Source: Protula sp. h YS-2021 (Eukaryota > Annelida > Polychaeta > Sabellida > Serpulidae). From it: a stretch of 64,000 bases of DNA. Positions 46,263-58,646 of this stretch are shown here, in pieces. Both the position numbers and the translations under genes were made by a program. Below the pieces are notes generated by a model, which worked only from the letters and a program-made list of their open reading frames with translations, was not told the DNA's origin and did no database searches. Positions within the stretch are counted from its first letter, which is position 1; each line of letters begins with the position of its first letter. The stretch lies in the NCBI GenBank assembly GCA_949752745.1, contig OX457027.1:85629094-85693093 (forward strand). Reading direction: 5' to 3'.

Positions 46263-47868
46263 AGACTCCGTTTTGGTTAGTAACGATACAGATATGGAGC
46301 GAGATTTTCTAGTTTTAACATTTTTTTTGCTGAGGCGTTATTGGAGGTGATCCATCTGGAAATATTCTCATTGTATCCCGGTGAAAGATTGCAGACAAAA
46401 TAACGCATTTTTGGCTTCATTTGTCACGTGGATTAGATCTTTTGTTTCCAGTTTGGGAAGCTATTCAGTTCCTCGGTGTTTGATTGAATACCAGTAAACA
46501 TACCAGGTATTGACTAGGCTTGTATTACAAGATGCTTGTAAACATGTCTGTGTAACATTACCAAAGAATGTCGAAGCCGGTGAGTGCCGAAATTAAATTT
46601 TCTACATTTTAGACAAACCATCTAATCCCAATATATTGTTTTAAAAGATGTAAATCAGCACAATTAATGACAGTGGAAAACGAAATGACTGCGTAGTCTT
46701 AATTCTGTGTAGCAAATAAAATTGAAGTTTTAACAGTTGAAAATCTGGATAAACGGGGGTTTATTTTTTAGTTTACGTTTAATCAGTACTCTTTCTGTCT
46801 CACTTCTGAGTTGACAAACAGTTAAGCAGAAAGGGGAGTTCTCCGGAAGAGATAACATGAAGTAATCTCATATATAACTGGATAAAGAGCTGTTCTTCGT
46901 TTATTTGTTTTAATAAGTGGATGGATTTATCAGGTGAACCATCAGCTCATGGACAACAGGCGTAAAGCATGGAGAAACCCATATATGTGTGTAGTGTGTT
47001 TGGCTTCGTCTAATGTTCCTTTGTATTTCTTTGTTATTGCCGAGTGATATAAGTCTTTTGTCTTGTTCTCGTATTGAAGGAGAAGATGTATATTCAAAAA
47101 ATTCTGTGATATTGAAGAATGCAAGAATTGATCTAGAAGCCCCCCGAGATGCCACAGTCGTCAGAAAAACTGATTATCGGTTATGAGAGCCCGAACTGAG
47201 AGGGTAAAAACCATGAAAACCACAAGGGTAAAAAAAAAAAAGACGACTCCGTTCTGATCATAGTGTATAATGCAGTGGTTCACCAACAAGTTGTTAGCCA
47301 TTGAGCCGAATGGCGTGATATTTTTGCAGACAGCGAAATAACAATCACAAGAGAAAGTTAAAACATAAGACTCGCTGCAGTACAGCAGGTTTTGCAAAAC
47401 ACTTCAGGTCTGTGTATAACTTTGTCTTGTTGTGATAATCTCTCGATTTTCCCGTAGTGCGAATTCCCGCGACCACAGAAACCTAGCAACTGATTTTGTA
47501 AAGAAACAATTTTTCTTTGTTTCGAGAGGATATAAACTTATAAAAAATGTCCACAACAGGAGTTTTCAGTATCACTTCAAAAAGATAACCTTTACCATTA
47601 CCATGTACTGAACGCATTGTAATATCGTGTGCAGTGTGTAATAATTTAAGATATTGAAGTTAGGTGAAGTTGTATTCAATCCAAATTTATAGGGCGTTTG
47701 TCCTGGCGGGACAAGTGACTCGATGTCAGGCATTTACAGGCTTTTGTGTCTGTAAAAACAATAGAAGCGATCTAAAATCAAATAACTTATTGCTTGTATT
47801 TATAGCAAGTATAAACAATTGATATGAAGATGAGGAAGGGGTGAGAAAGTCGGGTGAGATGTCCTCAT

Positions 47869-47928
47869 CGGGCCCCGCCTCATCGGGTCCAGCCTCATCG
47901 GGCCCAGCCTCATCTGGCCCCGTCTCAC
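47869..47928 (+). repeat. 15-bp tandem repeat (CCTCATCGGGCCCAG)n, four copies
   Basis: Units differ by one or two bases; short GC-rich island in AT-rich DNA. Confidence 0.85.
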
Positions 47929-49265
47929 GTATGGACAGAGGCTGCCGATGTCTTTGTGTCGCGTTGTTTTATGGCGGGGAAGGTCTCATGCCTCTTAAAA
48001 CTGTTTAATTAAGTGCAGTTTCAGTGACATGGATGCCGAAATTAACGTTTTCTGATGATGTATTTGGCCATTCGTTTCGTTATCAGACGCGAGGTATTTA
48101 TTAGCGATCACGTTTCATCTTTATTGCCACTTGATTTTTTTTTTCATTTTTATATTCAAAGGAAAGGTTAAAAGTATAACTCGCGCTGATTAGTCCCTGA
48201 TTTAGGAACATTCGAGAGAAAAGTGCGGATTCAGTTTGGGATAAAGGGGGTGGGGGAGGAGGAGGGGCGGTGGCGGTTAAAGGGGCTCTAACCTACTACT
48301 AACCATTCGCGTCGATTATATACGAAATTAAACCTACCCACCCTTTCCCATTCTCAATGGTCTTGAGTAGAGTAAAGCAGTTGTTTTTATTTCTATGCGT
48401 TATCTAGGACAAGAGACGTCAGAGGACGGAAGGCTTGGTTGCCATTGTGTACAAAGCCGTTTGTCGTCGCACAGCTTCATGCAGTGTTTTCGTTCTGTTA
48501 TTGGTGGTTTGCGCACCACGAATGCGCATGTGCAGATAGTTCAGGTGTATGTAGGAAGACCCACATGTCGTTTTCTAGAAAATGCAAAAGGGTAAAACAT
48601 GATCTGGAGGTCCTTGGGTGGTCTCGTTTTCTACCGTACGCGAGATATTCTTATGTATACAGTCAGTATCTACAAATACTTCCGTTATGTCTGAGCTGGT
48701 CAGTGAGAGAATTAGTAAAAGTGATAAGGACAATGAACTTAAACTTTTGAAGTTCATTGTAAATTAGTTGAAAAGTTGGTATTTTTTGCACACGCCTTTG
48801 CCGTACAGTGTTGTATCACCATGTGTACTCCCATCAACAGTCCGGTCTGATAACAACTGCTAGCCAGACGCATTGTCTCCCCACGGTCTTGAGTTTGAGT
48901 AGAACGTCCTTCTTTAGGAGCTCCTTTGTCCACGCCCAGACTCAAATATACACAGTATTCCGAAATTCGGGAAGTATGGATGTTCGGTACCTTACAGTTC
49001 TTTCACATCTGGGTCATTTGATATCCAAGTCCATTCTTCCTTGCCTCCAGTGTGTCAGGATATGAGCGGATCAGACGGAACAGACATAACGAGATTTAGA
49101 ACGAGATTTGCATAATTAGCACCTTGATGCAAGGGGGAAATTTTACCTCTTTCGATTGTGCGGTTTAGCTCTTCTATTGTTTTTGTTTTAAGTTGTGGCG
49201 TAAAACAAGTATTCGGCGTCAAGAGAGGATATAGGACAGTTTAACGTCAAGTGTACGACCATACG

Positions 49266-49548
49266 CAGGGTTGAGATTTCACGGTCGCCAGGTCGCCAAC
49301 TTTTGGCTCGGACGACCAACTTTTTTGAGTTGGTCGCCCGAGTGGCGACTAACTTTTTTTCTGAGTATTTTCAAGTAAATACTGTTGATTATTTTAAACA
49401 CAGTTTCGCTGTTGTTTTTTCATGTAAGGCGGGCTAGACAAATTTTGCAAAAATTGCGCCGGGCGACTAACTTTTGTGCCGGGCGACCAACTTTTTAAAG
49501 TTGGTCACCCTCGGGGCGACCAGAAAATTTTACGAAGTCTCAACCCTG
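49266..49548. mobile_element. 283-bp MITE with TIRs and a 6-bp target duplication
   Basis: Ends CAGGGTTGAGATTTC / GAAGTCTCAACCCTG are inverted repeats, and CATACG is duplicated on both flanks (49260-49265 and 49549-49554). The interior has inverted 'ggtcgcc..gcgacc' and 'accaacttttt/aaagttggt' motifs. No coding frame. Confidence 0.85.
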
Positions 49549-52500
49549 CATACGTGCGACCCATCCTGTTGTTTATTACTCGAATCTGCTGCGAGAGGCG
49601 GGTCGCATTCCCTTCATTGATAACTAATTGGGGAATTAATATTACGGCAGAGAGTTACTAGTAGCAGTCATAGCAGTAAAACAACGGTGTAAAAGGTGAA
49701 CTATCCTGCAATTCTTAAAAAATTGATAGATTGGCCTGTTTGATAATTCTGTTATGTCATCGTGATAACAGAGAGATAGAGGTTATGGTTATAGCAACGC
49801 TAGTGGGAGACTTTCCCATAATGCTCAACCACATGGCATGAAAAAGCTTACGGTGAATTGCTTGATCCCGATGGGAAATCGTACATGTTGTGGCTGGCTT
49901 GGTGAGCTCCCACTCCTCTTCTTTGTTTAAGGGGGGCGTTAATCATCTGCAGATGCAGTTATCACGGGGATTTATTCATGCGCGAACGCTTGCTGACGAT
50001 ACGACATAGCAAACCATTTGATCCATCCGGATTGCTAGTGATACCAGATACCAACCTATTTGATCCATCCGGATCGCTGCCGTGGATATGTAGCGTGTTG
50101 TTGCCACCTCCTCATTACATGGGCTCCCCTTCTGCCTCCTCCCCACCCCCATCTCCCATCCCCCTCCCCCCAGGAGATGTTCCAAATTACTTTGTGCGGA
50201 TGGTTGCCCCACCCATTGAGGGATGTCAGGTACGCGCGAGCTGTCAGCATTCGTCAAGTCGACAACACTTTAGTTTGGGCTTTATGTGAGGCCCTCTGAC
50301 CTCCACAAAGTTTTCTGAGGCGTAGTTTGCTCAAGACCATCCAGACCATACTCCAGAAGTGACCACGGCAATTACCGAAACAGAAAATATGAGGCGAGTC
50401 CATACAGCAGGCGAGTTCATACACCAGGCGAGTCCATACACCAGGCGAGTCCATGATTGTGAAGAGCCCACAGTTGAGCAGCCATGACGGTTGTCAGAGA
50501 TAGTTTTGTCTGGTGGCAGGCAGGAAGGTCACTTTACTAATTTGTTGGATCTTCTGTCTGAATACTTTAGAGCAGTAGGCAGAAGGTTGTGAGCAGTCTA
50601 GATGTTGATGACGGAAGTGCTTCTGTCAGCGGAACACCTCCAGGGACCGCCCGTCATGTACATACGAAAGGCTGTGGCTCCACCGATTGACTAACGTTAG
50701 CATCTGCAGCTGTAAAAATTTAAATCAGTATTAAAATCCCAGTCTGAAACCCAAGGAGTAAAGCCAGACCATTTATCTAACCACCTGTTCTTTTACAGCA
50801 ATCCTACCGATTAATATGCCCAAGTAGTATAGAGACTTTTGGCCGTGGGTTTTGTAGCTTCAGCAGATACGCGGAAGATAAATATTAGCACTGCTTGAAG
50901 TATATGTACTCTGCCGTCTGAATGCTTCGTCGTGTCTCAGCCCCTTTCCTGTGACGAGAAAGGAATTATTTTAGGTGAAAATATAGCGAACTGTTGAATG
51001 AGGCTTTCTGTGCTTTGCCAAACAACATTCGTCGAAGCTGTATGGCTCGACAGCGGCGACAGGGCAGCGATACACGGCAGGGACAGATCTAATCAAAGAT
51101 TAAAAAAAAGACACATTTAAGTTCTTTATTCTGGGCTGTCTTTGCTTTTTGTGACGTAATAGATAATACTTTGTACCTGTCTACTGAATGTTATGAATGA
51201 AGTCTTTTTTTTTACAGGATGTACAAAGTCAAACTCCTTATAAGGTCAATACTGTGACAAGATGCGGCGTGATTTGTCACCCAATGTTTGAACAGTTGAA
51301 AAGTAAATTTAATCACACTCAAAGAGGGTTGCGTATATCTTTCATTATAGGGAAGCTCTTTAAGTAAGTCCTCTTTCCAGTGGCAGTGGTAAGAATTCAT
51401 ATCATTGAAAAAAATAGTTAAAAAGTTGCGTAAATATATATGAATTAAAAAAGGTAATGATATATATGTATGCAGAGAAAAGTTGGTGTGTGTATTTTGG
51501 CCTGGTTGTGTTGATGTGATGTACGATGGACTCAGGTTAAGTACAAGGCTTGGTTTTTATGTATAAGAGGATTGTTGTTCATTGCGAAGTCGCCTGACCC
51601 CCATTAAGACGTCTCCCACTGTAAGCAATCGAATGTCTTCACTGAGCAAACGCCCGCGGTACGATAACACAGGCGTGCCCGTGACAGATCCGAGGTATGA
51701 ATCTAATTATCGGGTGTCAAGTTATCGAGTATATGCTGTATGCACGCAGTTTGTGTGTACGTAGTTGCACTTATAGTCACGTGGTCTCTGTGAATTACCA
51801 TTCTTATGTCAGCATTTTGCGAACGCATGTTAATGCTCTCCATAGAAAGTTTTAAAGAGAGGTGAATACATGGGTAGCTGCGTTATAAGGTTCAGTGCAA
51901 GTTACCAGCATGTTTAATTCAAGTACACGTGACTTTACATACACATATAACGGGATATTAGAGAGTTCTTATAATTTTGATGTTGTAAATAAGTGCAGTA
52001 GTTTTGTCGTATTCCCAGTGAAGGTCAGGAAGTATTAATTATACTGTTGTCGAGCTCCGGATATTAAGGATTTCTTATAATTTTGTGTTGTAAGCGAACT
52101 ATTTCAGTGGTGTCACATTCAAGGTAAGGATTTGTTATTCGGTTCTGGTCCATCTCTGAAATTCTTTCACAACCAAACGGTGGATATCATAGGTCTTGGT
52201 GGTGGGTTGTTGTTGTCTAAAATTCCTTTTAACTTGTGAAAAAAGTAAAAAAAAAAAAAAAAGGCTTTTTGTGTGGCATATTCTGAACGCTTACAAAAAT
52301 TGCAACTGTTACGCCATGCTTTGACACAACAGACAAATGTATGCATGGCTCGTGGCGGTGGGAGAGTGCTCGCCGAGGGCCGAAGAGTGGTTCCAATTTT
52401 CAAATCAGTTTGAAGTCTGTGTAGACAAATATAACGAACACGATGACACGAATGATAGAGCCCGAGGTGGACAGGCACAACCCGGGGCATGGGGATGGGA

Positions 52501-52984
52501 TGGGGGGGGGTGGGGGCTGAGGGGCGGGGTGGAGTCGTGAGAGGTGAAGGTCTCCCCAGAGTGGAACACTGGATCCATGTTTACAAAGCGCTGTGAGTGT
52601 GGGATCAAAGTGACACAAGTGGTACTCCTAAACCAGCAATACTTTATGTATACGGACTGGGCTTTGCTAAAATTGGTCACTAAATTCCCCCCAAAAAATC
52701 AGTTATGGCAGTCGCGCTGCTTACATACTCTTGCCTGCCTCTGAACCGGTTGCCAGTCCTATATGGCTAAGTGACAGCCGCCAGACCATGGCCACGCCTA
52801 TACCAGTGACAAGGCCCCCCTCTAAATGTCAATTCATGCTTCCTTCCGGTGTGCCAGTTCTCTTCCCGTAATTTGCTTCGACTTACAGTGTTTAGTGGAA
52901 CTCTTTAGAAAGAAGGACTAACCCATTTCTCACCTCTCCATTTTCATTGGCCCTGAGAAATCCAGTCAGTGTTTACTGACCTGC

Positions 52985-53190
52985 CTCGGTATTCACAAAA
53001 GTTAACTACAGTAACTGTACAACACATAAGAAAAATCAGCTGATTTATCTACTTAGGCAAACAGTTTTACAAGAATATATTTTAACATAAAACGAAAAAA
53101 TTAGTGATCAACTTTCAAAAGTTCTGTTAGCCACAGTAGCAGTTAAAGGAACTGGCTGACTTTACGGGTAACTTTTGTGAATACGGCCCC
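52985..53190. mobile_element. ~206-bp MITE with 'GTATTCACAAAAGTTA' TIRs
   Basis: Left 'cggtattcacaaaagttaac' and right 'gggtaacttttgtgaatacgg' are inverted. Related words ('ccctgcattcacaaaactta', 'gggcctgaatttataaactc') occur at 54165-54330 as decayed copies. Confidence 0.7.
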
Positions 53191-53706
53191 TGGTGATTAC
53201 TTTGATTATTCAGGATTCCACAGTTTTGCTCAATGGCAGTTTTTCGTTGTATGGTAATAACTTTGCGGTCAGATTCGTTTAGTTTATGGAGCTTTCAAGT
53301 TATTTCTTTTTGACGATGAGGTCATGTTTCCCCAAAGATTCCTGCAAAAACTCCCTTACTTAAAACGCAAGCTTTTCCGGATTCTTAGGGGCGATATAAG
53401 TACCATGACTTTTCAGTCAAAAATAGTTTCTGTTCTATAGTTATGACTTCACAATGTAAATGTTCAAACTGATTTAAACTGAAAGCATTCCGAAAGAAGA
53501 AAGGGATATTCGTGCACACCAGTGTGTGTTTTTATCAAAGGTGTGGTAAGCCGTGAAGAATTGAAAAATGTATGAACACATGTTTGAAAACTCTTCTGTT
53601 ATCGAAATTGGGTGCTTTATAAGGTTGAGTTCCGTTAATTTTTCGCCCCTTTCAGCATTGACCGTGGTCAATTTATTCAGCACAAGATTATAAATATGAG
53701 TTTGTC

Positions 53707-54140
53707 GTGTGATCTGCGGGTATTTTACGATATCCGGTGTGTGGTCTGCGGGTATTTTACGAGGTCCGGTATGTTGTCATGTGGTCTGCGGGTATTTTAC
53801 GAGACCCGGTATGTTGTCATGTGGTCTGCGGGTATTTTACGACGTTCAGTGTGTTGTCATGTGGTCTGCAGGTATTTTACGAGGTTCAGTGTGTTGTCAT
53901 GTGGTCTGCGGATATTTTACGAGACCCAGTATGTTGTCATGTGGTCTGCGGGTATTTTACGAGGTTCAGTGTGTTGTCATGTGGTCTGCGGGTATTTTAC
54001 GAGGTCCGGTATGCTGTCACATGATCTGCGGGTATTTTACGAGGTCCGGTATGCTGTCACGTGGTCTGCAGGTATTTTACGAGGTCCGGTATGTTGTCAT
54101 GTGGTCTGCGGGTATTTTACGAGGTCCGGTATGTTGGAAC
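53707..54140 (+). repeat. 40-bp minisatellite, about 11 copies
   Basis: Unit GTGGTCTGCGGGTATTTTAC followed by GAGGTCCGGTATGTTGTCAT, repeating at 53741, 53781, 53821 and so on every 40 bp with scattered substitutions. Since 40 is not a multiple of 3 and the unit has no stop in any plus frame, all three frames stay open (up to 184 codons). These ORFs are a consequence of the repeat. Confidence 0.95.
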
Positions 54141-55032
54141 ACTGTCAGGTCTGCGTTCCGGTTTTCCTGAGTATTGGACTTGTATTCACAAGTTCCTCCA
54201 AGCGAGGTTACACAGTACGAATCTGTCTATTGCTGGGCCTGAATTTATAAACTCTTGATCAATGCCTTAATTGATGCAATGAGTGTCGCACTGAATGCTG
54301 GCCCTGCATTCACAAAACTTACGAGGTGATCGAACTACCTTCAAAGAATGTTTATAAGCTTATAAAATACTGTGTTTTGCAAATCATACTTGAAGTCGTC
54401 GAAAACACACTCGAATTTGGGTTCTGAATTCATAGATAGAATCTATCACGACGAAAGAATGGATCTTACCGTGATTGGATGGTACTCGGGCGGTTTAAGT
54501 ATCGTGAGAGAAGTGATGTGTAATTGCTGATATACTCACGGAATATAATATTTACAATGATCTCATTGGTTTTATCATCATTTTGAATCAGTTCATGAAG
54601 TGGTACTCCAGCGTAAAGCTATATCTAATACAGTGACTCGGGGAAATTTGTGCGGTCGTGATTTCATTGATAAATCGCAAGACTTGCTGACATACTGTGA
54701 CTGTTGTTTAACATGGGTGCTCGGTAAAAGGCTGTTATCAGAAAACTCGACCCAAAAAAAGAAAAAAAAGGAGAGAGAGAGAGAGATCGCGTGTGATATC
54801 AGCATTCGATAATATACGTGTCTGAAAGAAATCAGTGAAGCATAACAAAAGTCGGTCATGTTGTGCGCATATTCATGACGGACTCTCGATGGTTTTCTTA
54901 TTCTAGTGAATTCCAAAAGGGGCGATCAAGGCAAAAAGTACTATAGCTTATCAAAAGAATATGTGGAAAACAACGCGGACTTCTTGTGAGGGATTTCACT
55001 CACCTTTGTATCAGGGAGGAATCGGTCCTTGA

Positions 55033-55073
55033 GGGATTGATTGACTTATTGATTGGTTGATTGATTGACTCAT
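55033..55073 (+). repeat. (GATT)n microsatellite
   Basis: Runs of 'gattgattg' words. Confidence 0.85.
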
Positions 55074-55673
55074 TAAAATTGTGACGTCGTGTAGTTCATT
55101 CGGTTCTGATGTGTAGGAGTAGTTACTGCACGGGGAGGACCAGCAACGCAACAGTCTGGAAGTTCAGAAGTCAGGGTCATAGTTTGTTTCATGTATATAT
55201 TAACTTGGCCTTTATTGGTATGTTTTTATTCTGCATGAAAGTCAACCGAAAGCTATGCGGAATCATTGTAAATATAAAGATTAAAGGGCAAAATGTTCAC
55301 AAAATTCTTGGCAAACAATAATGTTGAAGTGTCGGCAATCGACGGCGTTTAGGTTTAAAAGGCATAACTGCACTCACCAACTCGGGCTTATAGGCATTCG
55401 AGGTGTTTGAAGAAAATAGGCCTTTTTGGTAGGATGAACTGGAGTGCTATTAGATTAAAGCGCGTCTTTGCTAACTTGCTTGGCATTAACAAGACCCTGC
55501 GAAGTGCCGCGACATTCTTTGCATATTATTCAGTACTCCACATGGTTTTAATATATACATGTGTGACTTCCAGAAAGAACGAAGCTCTTTCAGCCATAAC
55601 CTGTGCTTTAATATCTTACTCACATGCGAGGATTTTTCTCTTCGTGGGTATACATGTTCTTGTTTGTGGGGGT

Positions 55674-55690
55674 GGGGGGGGGGGGGGGGG
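55674..55690 (+). repeat. G17 homopolymer
   Basis: Within GTGGGGGTGGGG context. Confidence 0.9.
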
Positions 55691-56400
55691 AGGGCGCATA
55701 AGTTTGAAAGTGCTGAGTTGTCTCAAGGACTGAAATTTCCACAATCTTCACGTGGCTTGTCAAAGAATGGTGAATATCCATACGCAAGATAAATACTTCC
55801 TGTTTGAGAGGAGTCGTTAGACACGTATTTCTCAGTGAGCTTTGAGGAGGTATAAAACGACAGGAACACTAAACAGTAGTGTATAGATTCGATGGTTTAT
55901 GTCATTCAAAAAGTGAAAAGTTTTTCCTAAGCCACCTATGTTGAATTTGCATGTTGTAAACTGATAAGGGGGTTTTAGGTCAGGTGTATTGTGTACACTG
56001 TTTGCGTGCGTGTGCTAGCAGTGTATTTAACCGATAATTGTACCACAGTAGTGTTGTTACCGTATAGGAATTTGGCGTGAATATTTAAGGGCAGATCTTG
56101 TGGTTTTGTGGAGACACCACGCGAGTCTTGTCAAACACCCCCAAAGCGTAGCTTTTGCCTGTGCCGTGTCGGGTATATTTGTCTTCAGAACATTTCCATA
56201 TTCAGTTGACGCGAGTTAGTGGTTGGATAAACATGGAAAAGTCAATTTCTTCTGTTACAGTATACTTGAAAAAATGGACCTTTACATGAATATAAATAAA
56301 TTTGTGAACAAGTTTTCGGTTAAAAAAACGGTGTTGCGCGCGTGTATAGAAAGTGAAGCGATGGTTAGAACGAATAAATACGGTAAACAAAGAATTGTAC

Positions 56401-56471
56401 GTTTGTGTTCTTTCTTTCTTTTTAACAGACAGCGTAAATGAAGTGTAGCTGAAGAGGAATAAAGCGTGGCC
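56401..56471 (+). promoter_or_regulatory. Plexin 3' splice acceptor, short 5' UTR and Kozak context
   Basis: A pyrimidine tract ending TTTTTAACAG (AG at 56427-56428) is followed by 43 bp of 5' UTR and GTGGCCATGGCG, a near-ideal start context (purine at -6, GCC, G at +4). It shows that the coding start lies in a second or later exon. Confidence 0.7.
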
Positions 56472-57704
56472 ATGGCGAATATGGACGGATTAATATCAGC
56501 AGAACTGAAGTGGGATATGCCGGTGACACTTTTAAGCTGTACAACCGTTGGGCATAAACTCGCCGTGTTCATCCTGGCGACGTGTCTGTGCAGCGTCAAC
56601 TGCGTCAATTACGTCACTGATGTGTACAGTGACCAATCAAACAATGGCGTCATTAACAATCTAGCGGTTCACGAATCATCGGGAAAGGTTTTTCTCGGCG
56701 CAGTGAACTCAGTCTACCAGCTGAACGAGAACTTAGTTATAGAAAAAACAGTGACTACTGGGCCCCGACTGGATACACCAAATTGCCGGCCTCAGGCGGA
56801 GGCTTGTGCGTGCGATGAATGGAGTCCGAACGACTGTGACGCGTTCAAAAAGAAGCCCACGGATAGCGTCAACAAGGCGCTGCTCATCGATTACGACACA
56901 AATCGCTTAATCACGTGCTCGAACCTACGCCAGGGCCAATGCGAGAAGCGATGGTTGTCGAACATCTCGCAAACGGACCCTGACATCTATGTGCCCGTCG
57001 TTAGTTACGATCTTATTAGTCCCGTCGTCATGTACATAGCCCCCGGCCTGACGAACAAGAAAGGAGCCAATAGTAAAGTCTTGTATGTGGCATCGACGTA
57101 CAGTACTGTAGGCTTGTCTAGTTATACCGACATGGTGCCCTCTATTAGTAGTAGAAACACGTCAACATTCGAGAAAGTTTATGAAGATATTCTCCAAGAC
57201 GGGTCGTTTCTATCTATGCAAGCTATGTATAGGGATAACTTCAGAGTATATTACAAAACTGGCTTTTATTCGGGAGGATTCAGCTATTTTCTGGCCGTTC
57301 AGCCCGAGTCACATGCCCAGCACTCGAGAAACGTCACCAAAATCATGCGCGTTTGCGAGAACGATGAAACTTTTCGGTCGTACGTGGAAATGCCTTTGAA
57401 GTGCACGCACAATGATGTGGATTACGACATCCTCCAGGATGCGGATGTCATTCGACCGGCGTCGAAACTGGCGCAGAGCATGGGTCTGTCACACCTTGAC
57501 CAGAATCATCTCGATGACGTCATCTTCGCTATCTTTTCACGTCATCAGCCACACCAAAGTCCAAGTCAGCCGGAGTCCGCCATGTGTTTGTATTCGCTGA
57601 GAGACGTCCGTCAAAAATTCACCTCCGCCATTCAGAACTGTTTTGATGGCATCGGCAACACGGGCCCGAGTCACTTCAAGCCGATCATTGCCTGCCAAAG
57701 ACTG
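56472..57704 (+). CDS. Plexin, first coding exon (signal peptide and most of the sema domain)
   Basis: 411 codons from ATG 56472 to a GTTAGT donor at 57705 (phase 0). A GTG six bases upstream is not the start. After ~28 residues comes a hydrophobic core (LAVFILATCLCSV), so translation enters the secretory route. The sema beta-propeller begins VINNLAVHESSGKVFLGAVN, and has VTTGPRLDTPNC, NKALLIDYDTNRLITCSNLR and QGQCEKRW blocks; later FLAVQPES, MRVCENDE and SYVEMPLKC. These are the landmark strands and paired cysteines of the plexin sema domain. Plexins are single-pass receptors for semaphorins that steer axons and cells through a cytoplasmic R-Ras/Rap GAP. Plexin A versus B is not settled by this part. 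Translation past the donor ends at a TAA 15 bp on, as expected for intron. Confidence 0.93.
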
Positions 57705-58451
57705 GTTAGTAGTGGTGCCTAAGGTAGAATCAGTGTAAATAAAAAGTGTAAACAATGAGAAGGTTAATTTTGTTTGACGTTCCTCAGTGCTGTGTGTTGG
57801 TTGTGCGATTGTTACCCGAAAGAAGCTATCAGGCGCGGAGACCAAGTTCAAGTATCTGTACCTATTCGACCTTCATGATCCGAAAGAGGTGGGGATGGGG
57901 GGGGGGGGTGTCAGAAAAACAAGTGAAATTCCATACCGTTTAATTTGGAAGAGCGATAGGTTACGAACAAACTCAATCAAAATTCTGAATTATTTGAAAA
58001 TATTAAATTCTGTCTTGAACCTTAAACATACACCAAATGTCAGGGTTGGGTTATCATTTCTTGGCATCTGTCTCCATTTCGTTGACTCATCTTTGACTGA
58101 TGGTGTCATGTTTTTAATTTAAAACTTTTTTGTTTAAAAAGCTGTATTATTTTAAAGTAAGGGATCTTGTTTAACAGTTAAAACTCATGCTTTTTGAATG
58201 TTTATGATGAATGCTTGTGATGTTTGAGGACTACGTCTGATATTTTTTCATAGAAATTTGTTGAAATGCTTATTACAAAATATACATGTAATGACTGGCT
58301 GAAGAACTGTTTATTGTTACATTTAACCACAGGCTCTAGAGTTCTAAATTTACCCGCATTTTTTAACAAATTCATGTTGCGTTATTTAGCTGCTTTTTTT
58401 AAAATACAAAACTGAATTTGATTTTTTTTTTTGCTTTTCGTTATGCTGCAG
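57705..58451 (+). other. Plexin intron (747 bp)
   Basis: GTTAGT donor and GCTGCAG acceptor; contains a G-run at about 57898-57908 and T-rich DNA near the 3' end. Confidence 0.85.
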
Positions 58452-58646
58452 GAATTCCAAGTGCTGGACGACTATTGTGGGACGCAGGAAGTGAACAACC
58501 CGATATCGGGCAGTGACCCCGAGAACAGCATCACAGCTGAGGCAGCCATTGTCTTTCCAAGCACCGTGGCAACGGCTATCACCATGACAACAACACAGGA
58601 CTTCACCGTAGCCTTTGTGGGAACAGCCGACGGCAAACTGAAAAAG
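58452..58646 (+). CDS. Plexin, second coding exon (sema domain continues)
   Basis: 65 codons, phase 0 at both ends, from GCTGCAG|GAATTC to AAAAAG|GTAAAT. The peptide starts EFQVLDDYCGTQEVNNPISG, followed by a VATAIT...FTVAFVGTADGKLKK strand, matching the plexin blocks 'DD.CG....PLGG' and 'TAV......TVVF.GT..G...K' late in the sema propeller. The rest of sema, the PSI and IPT repeats, the transmembrane segment and the GAP domain are not in the window. Confidence 0.92.

Larger units (their letters stand above)
42080..56400. other. Largely unique DNA upstream of the plexin coding start
   Basis: No second protein gene is supported. Because the first plexin coding exon has a strong acceptor in front of its 5' UTR, non-coding first exon(s) and the promoter of plexin must lie in this stretch or farther left; I could not place them. 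Contains the minisatellites and MITEs listed separately. Confidence 0.5.

Noticed and set aside
48395..48750. Overlapping plus ORFs of 66 and 103 codons
   Set aside because: No domain and no transcript-like signals; likely chance frames.
53696..54250. 184-codon Cys/Tyr-rich repetitive protein
   Set aside because: Explained by the 40-bp minisatellite that is open in all three frames.
55407..55792. Overlapping plus ORFs of 108 and 77 codons
   Set aside because: Depend on a G17 run (poly-Gly) and show no protein features.
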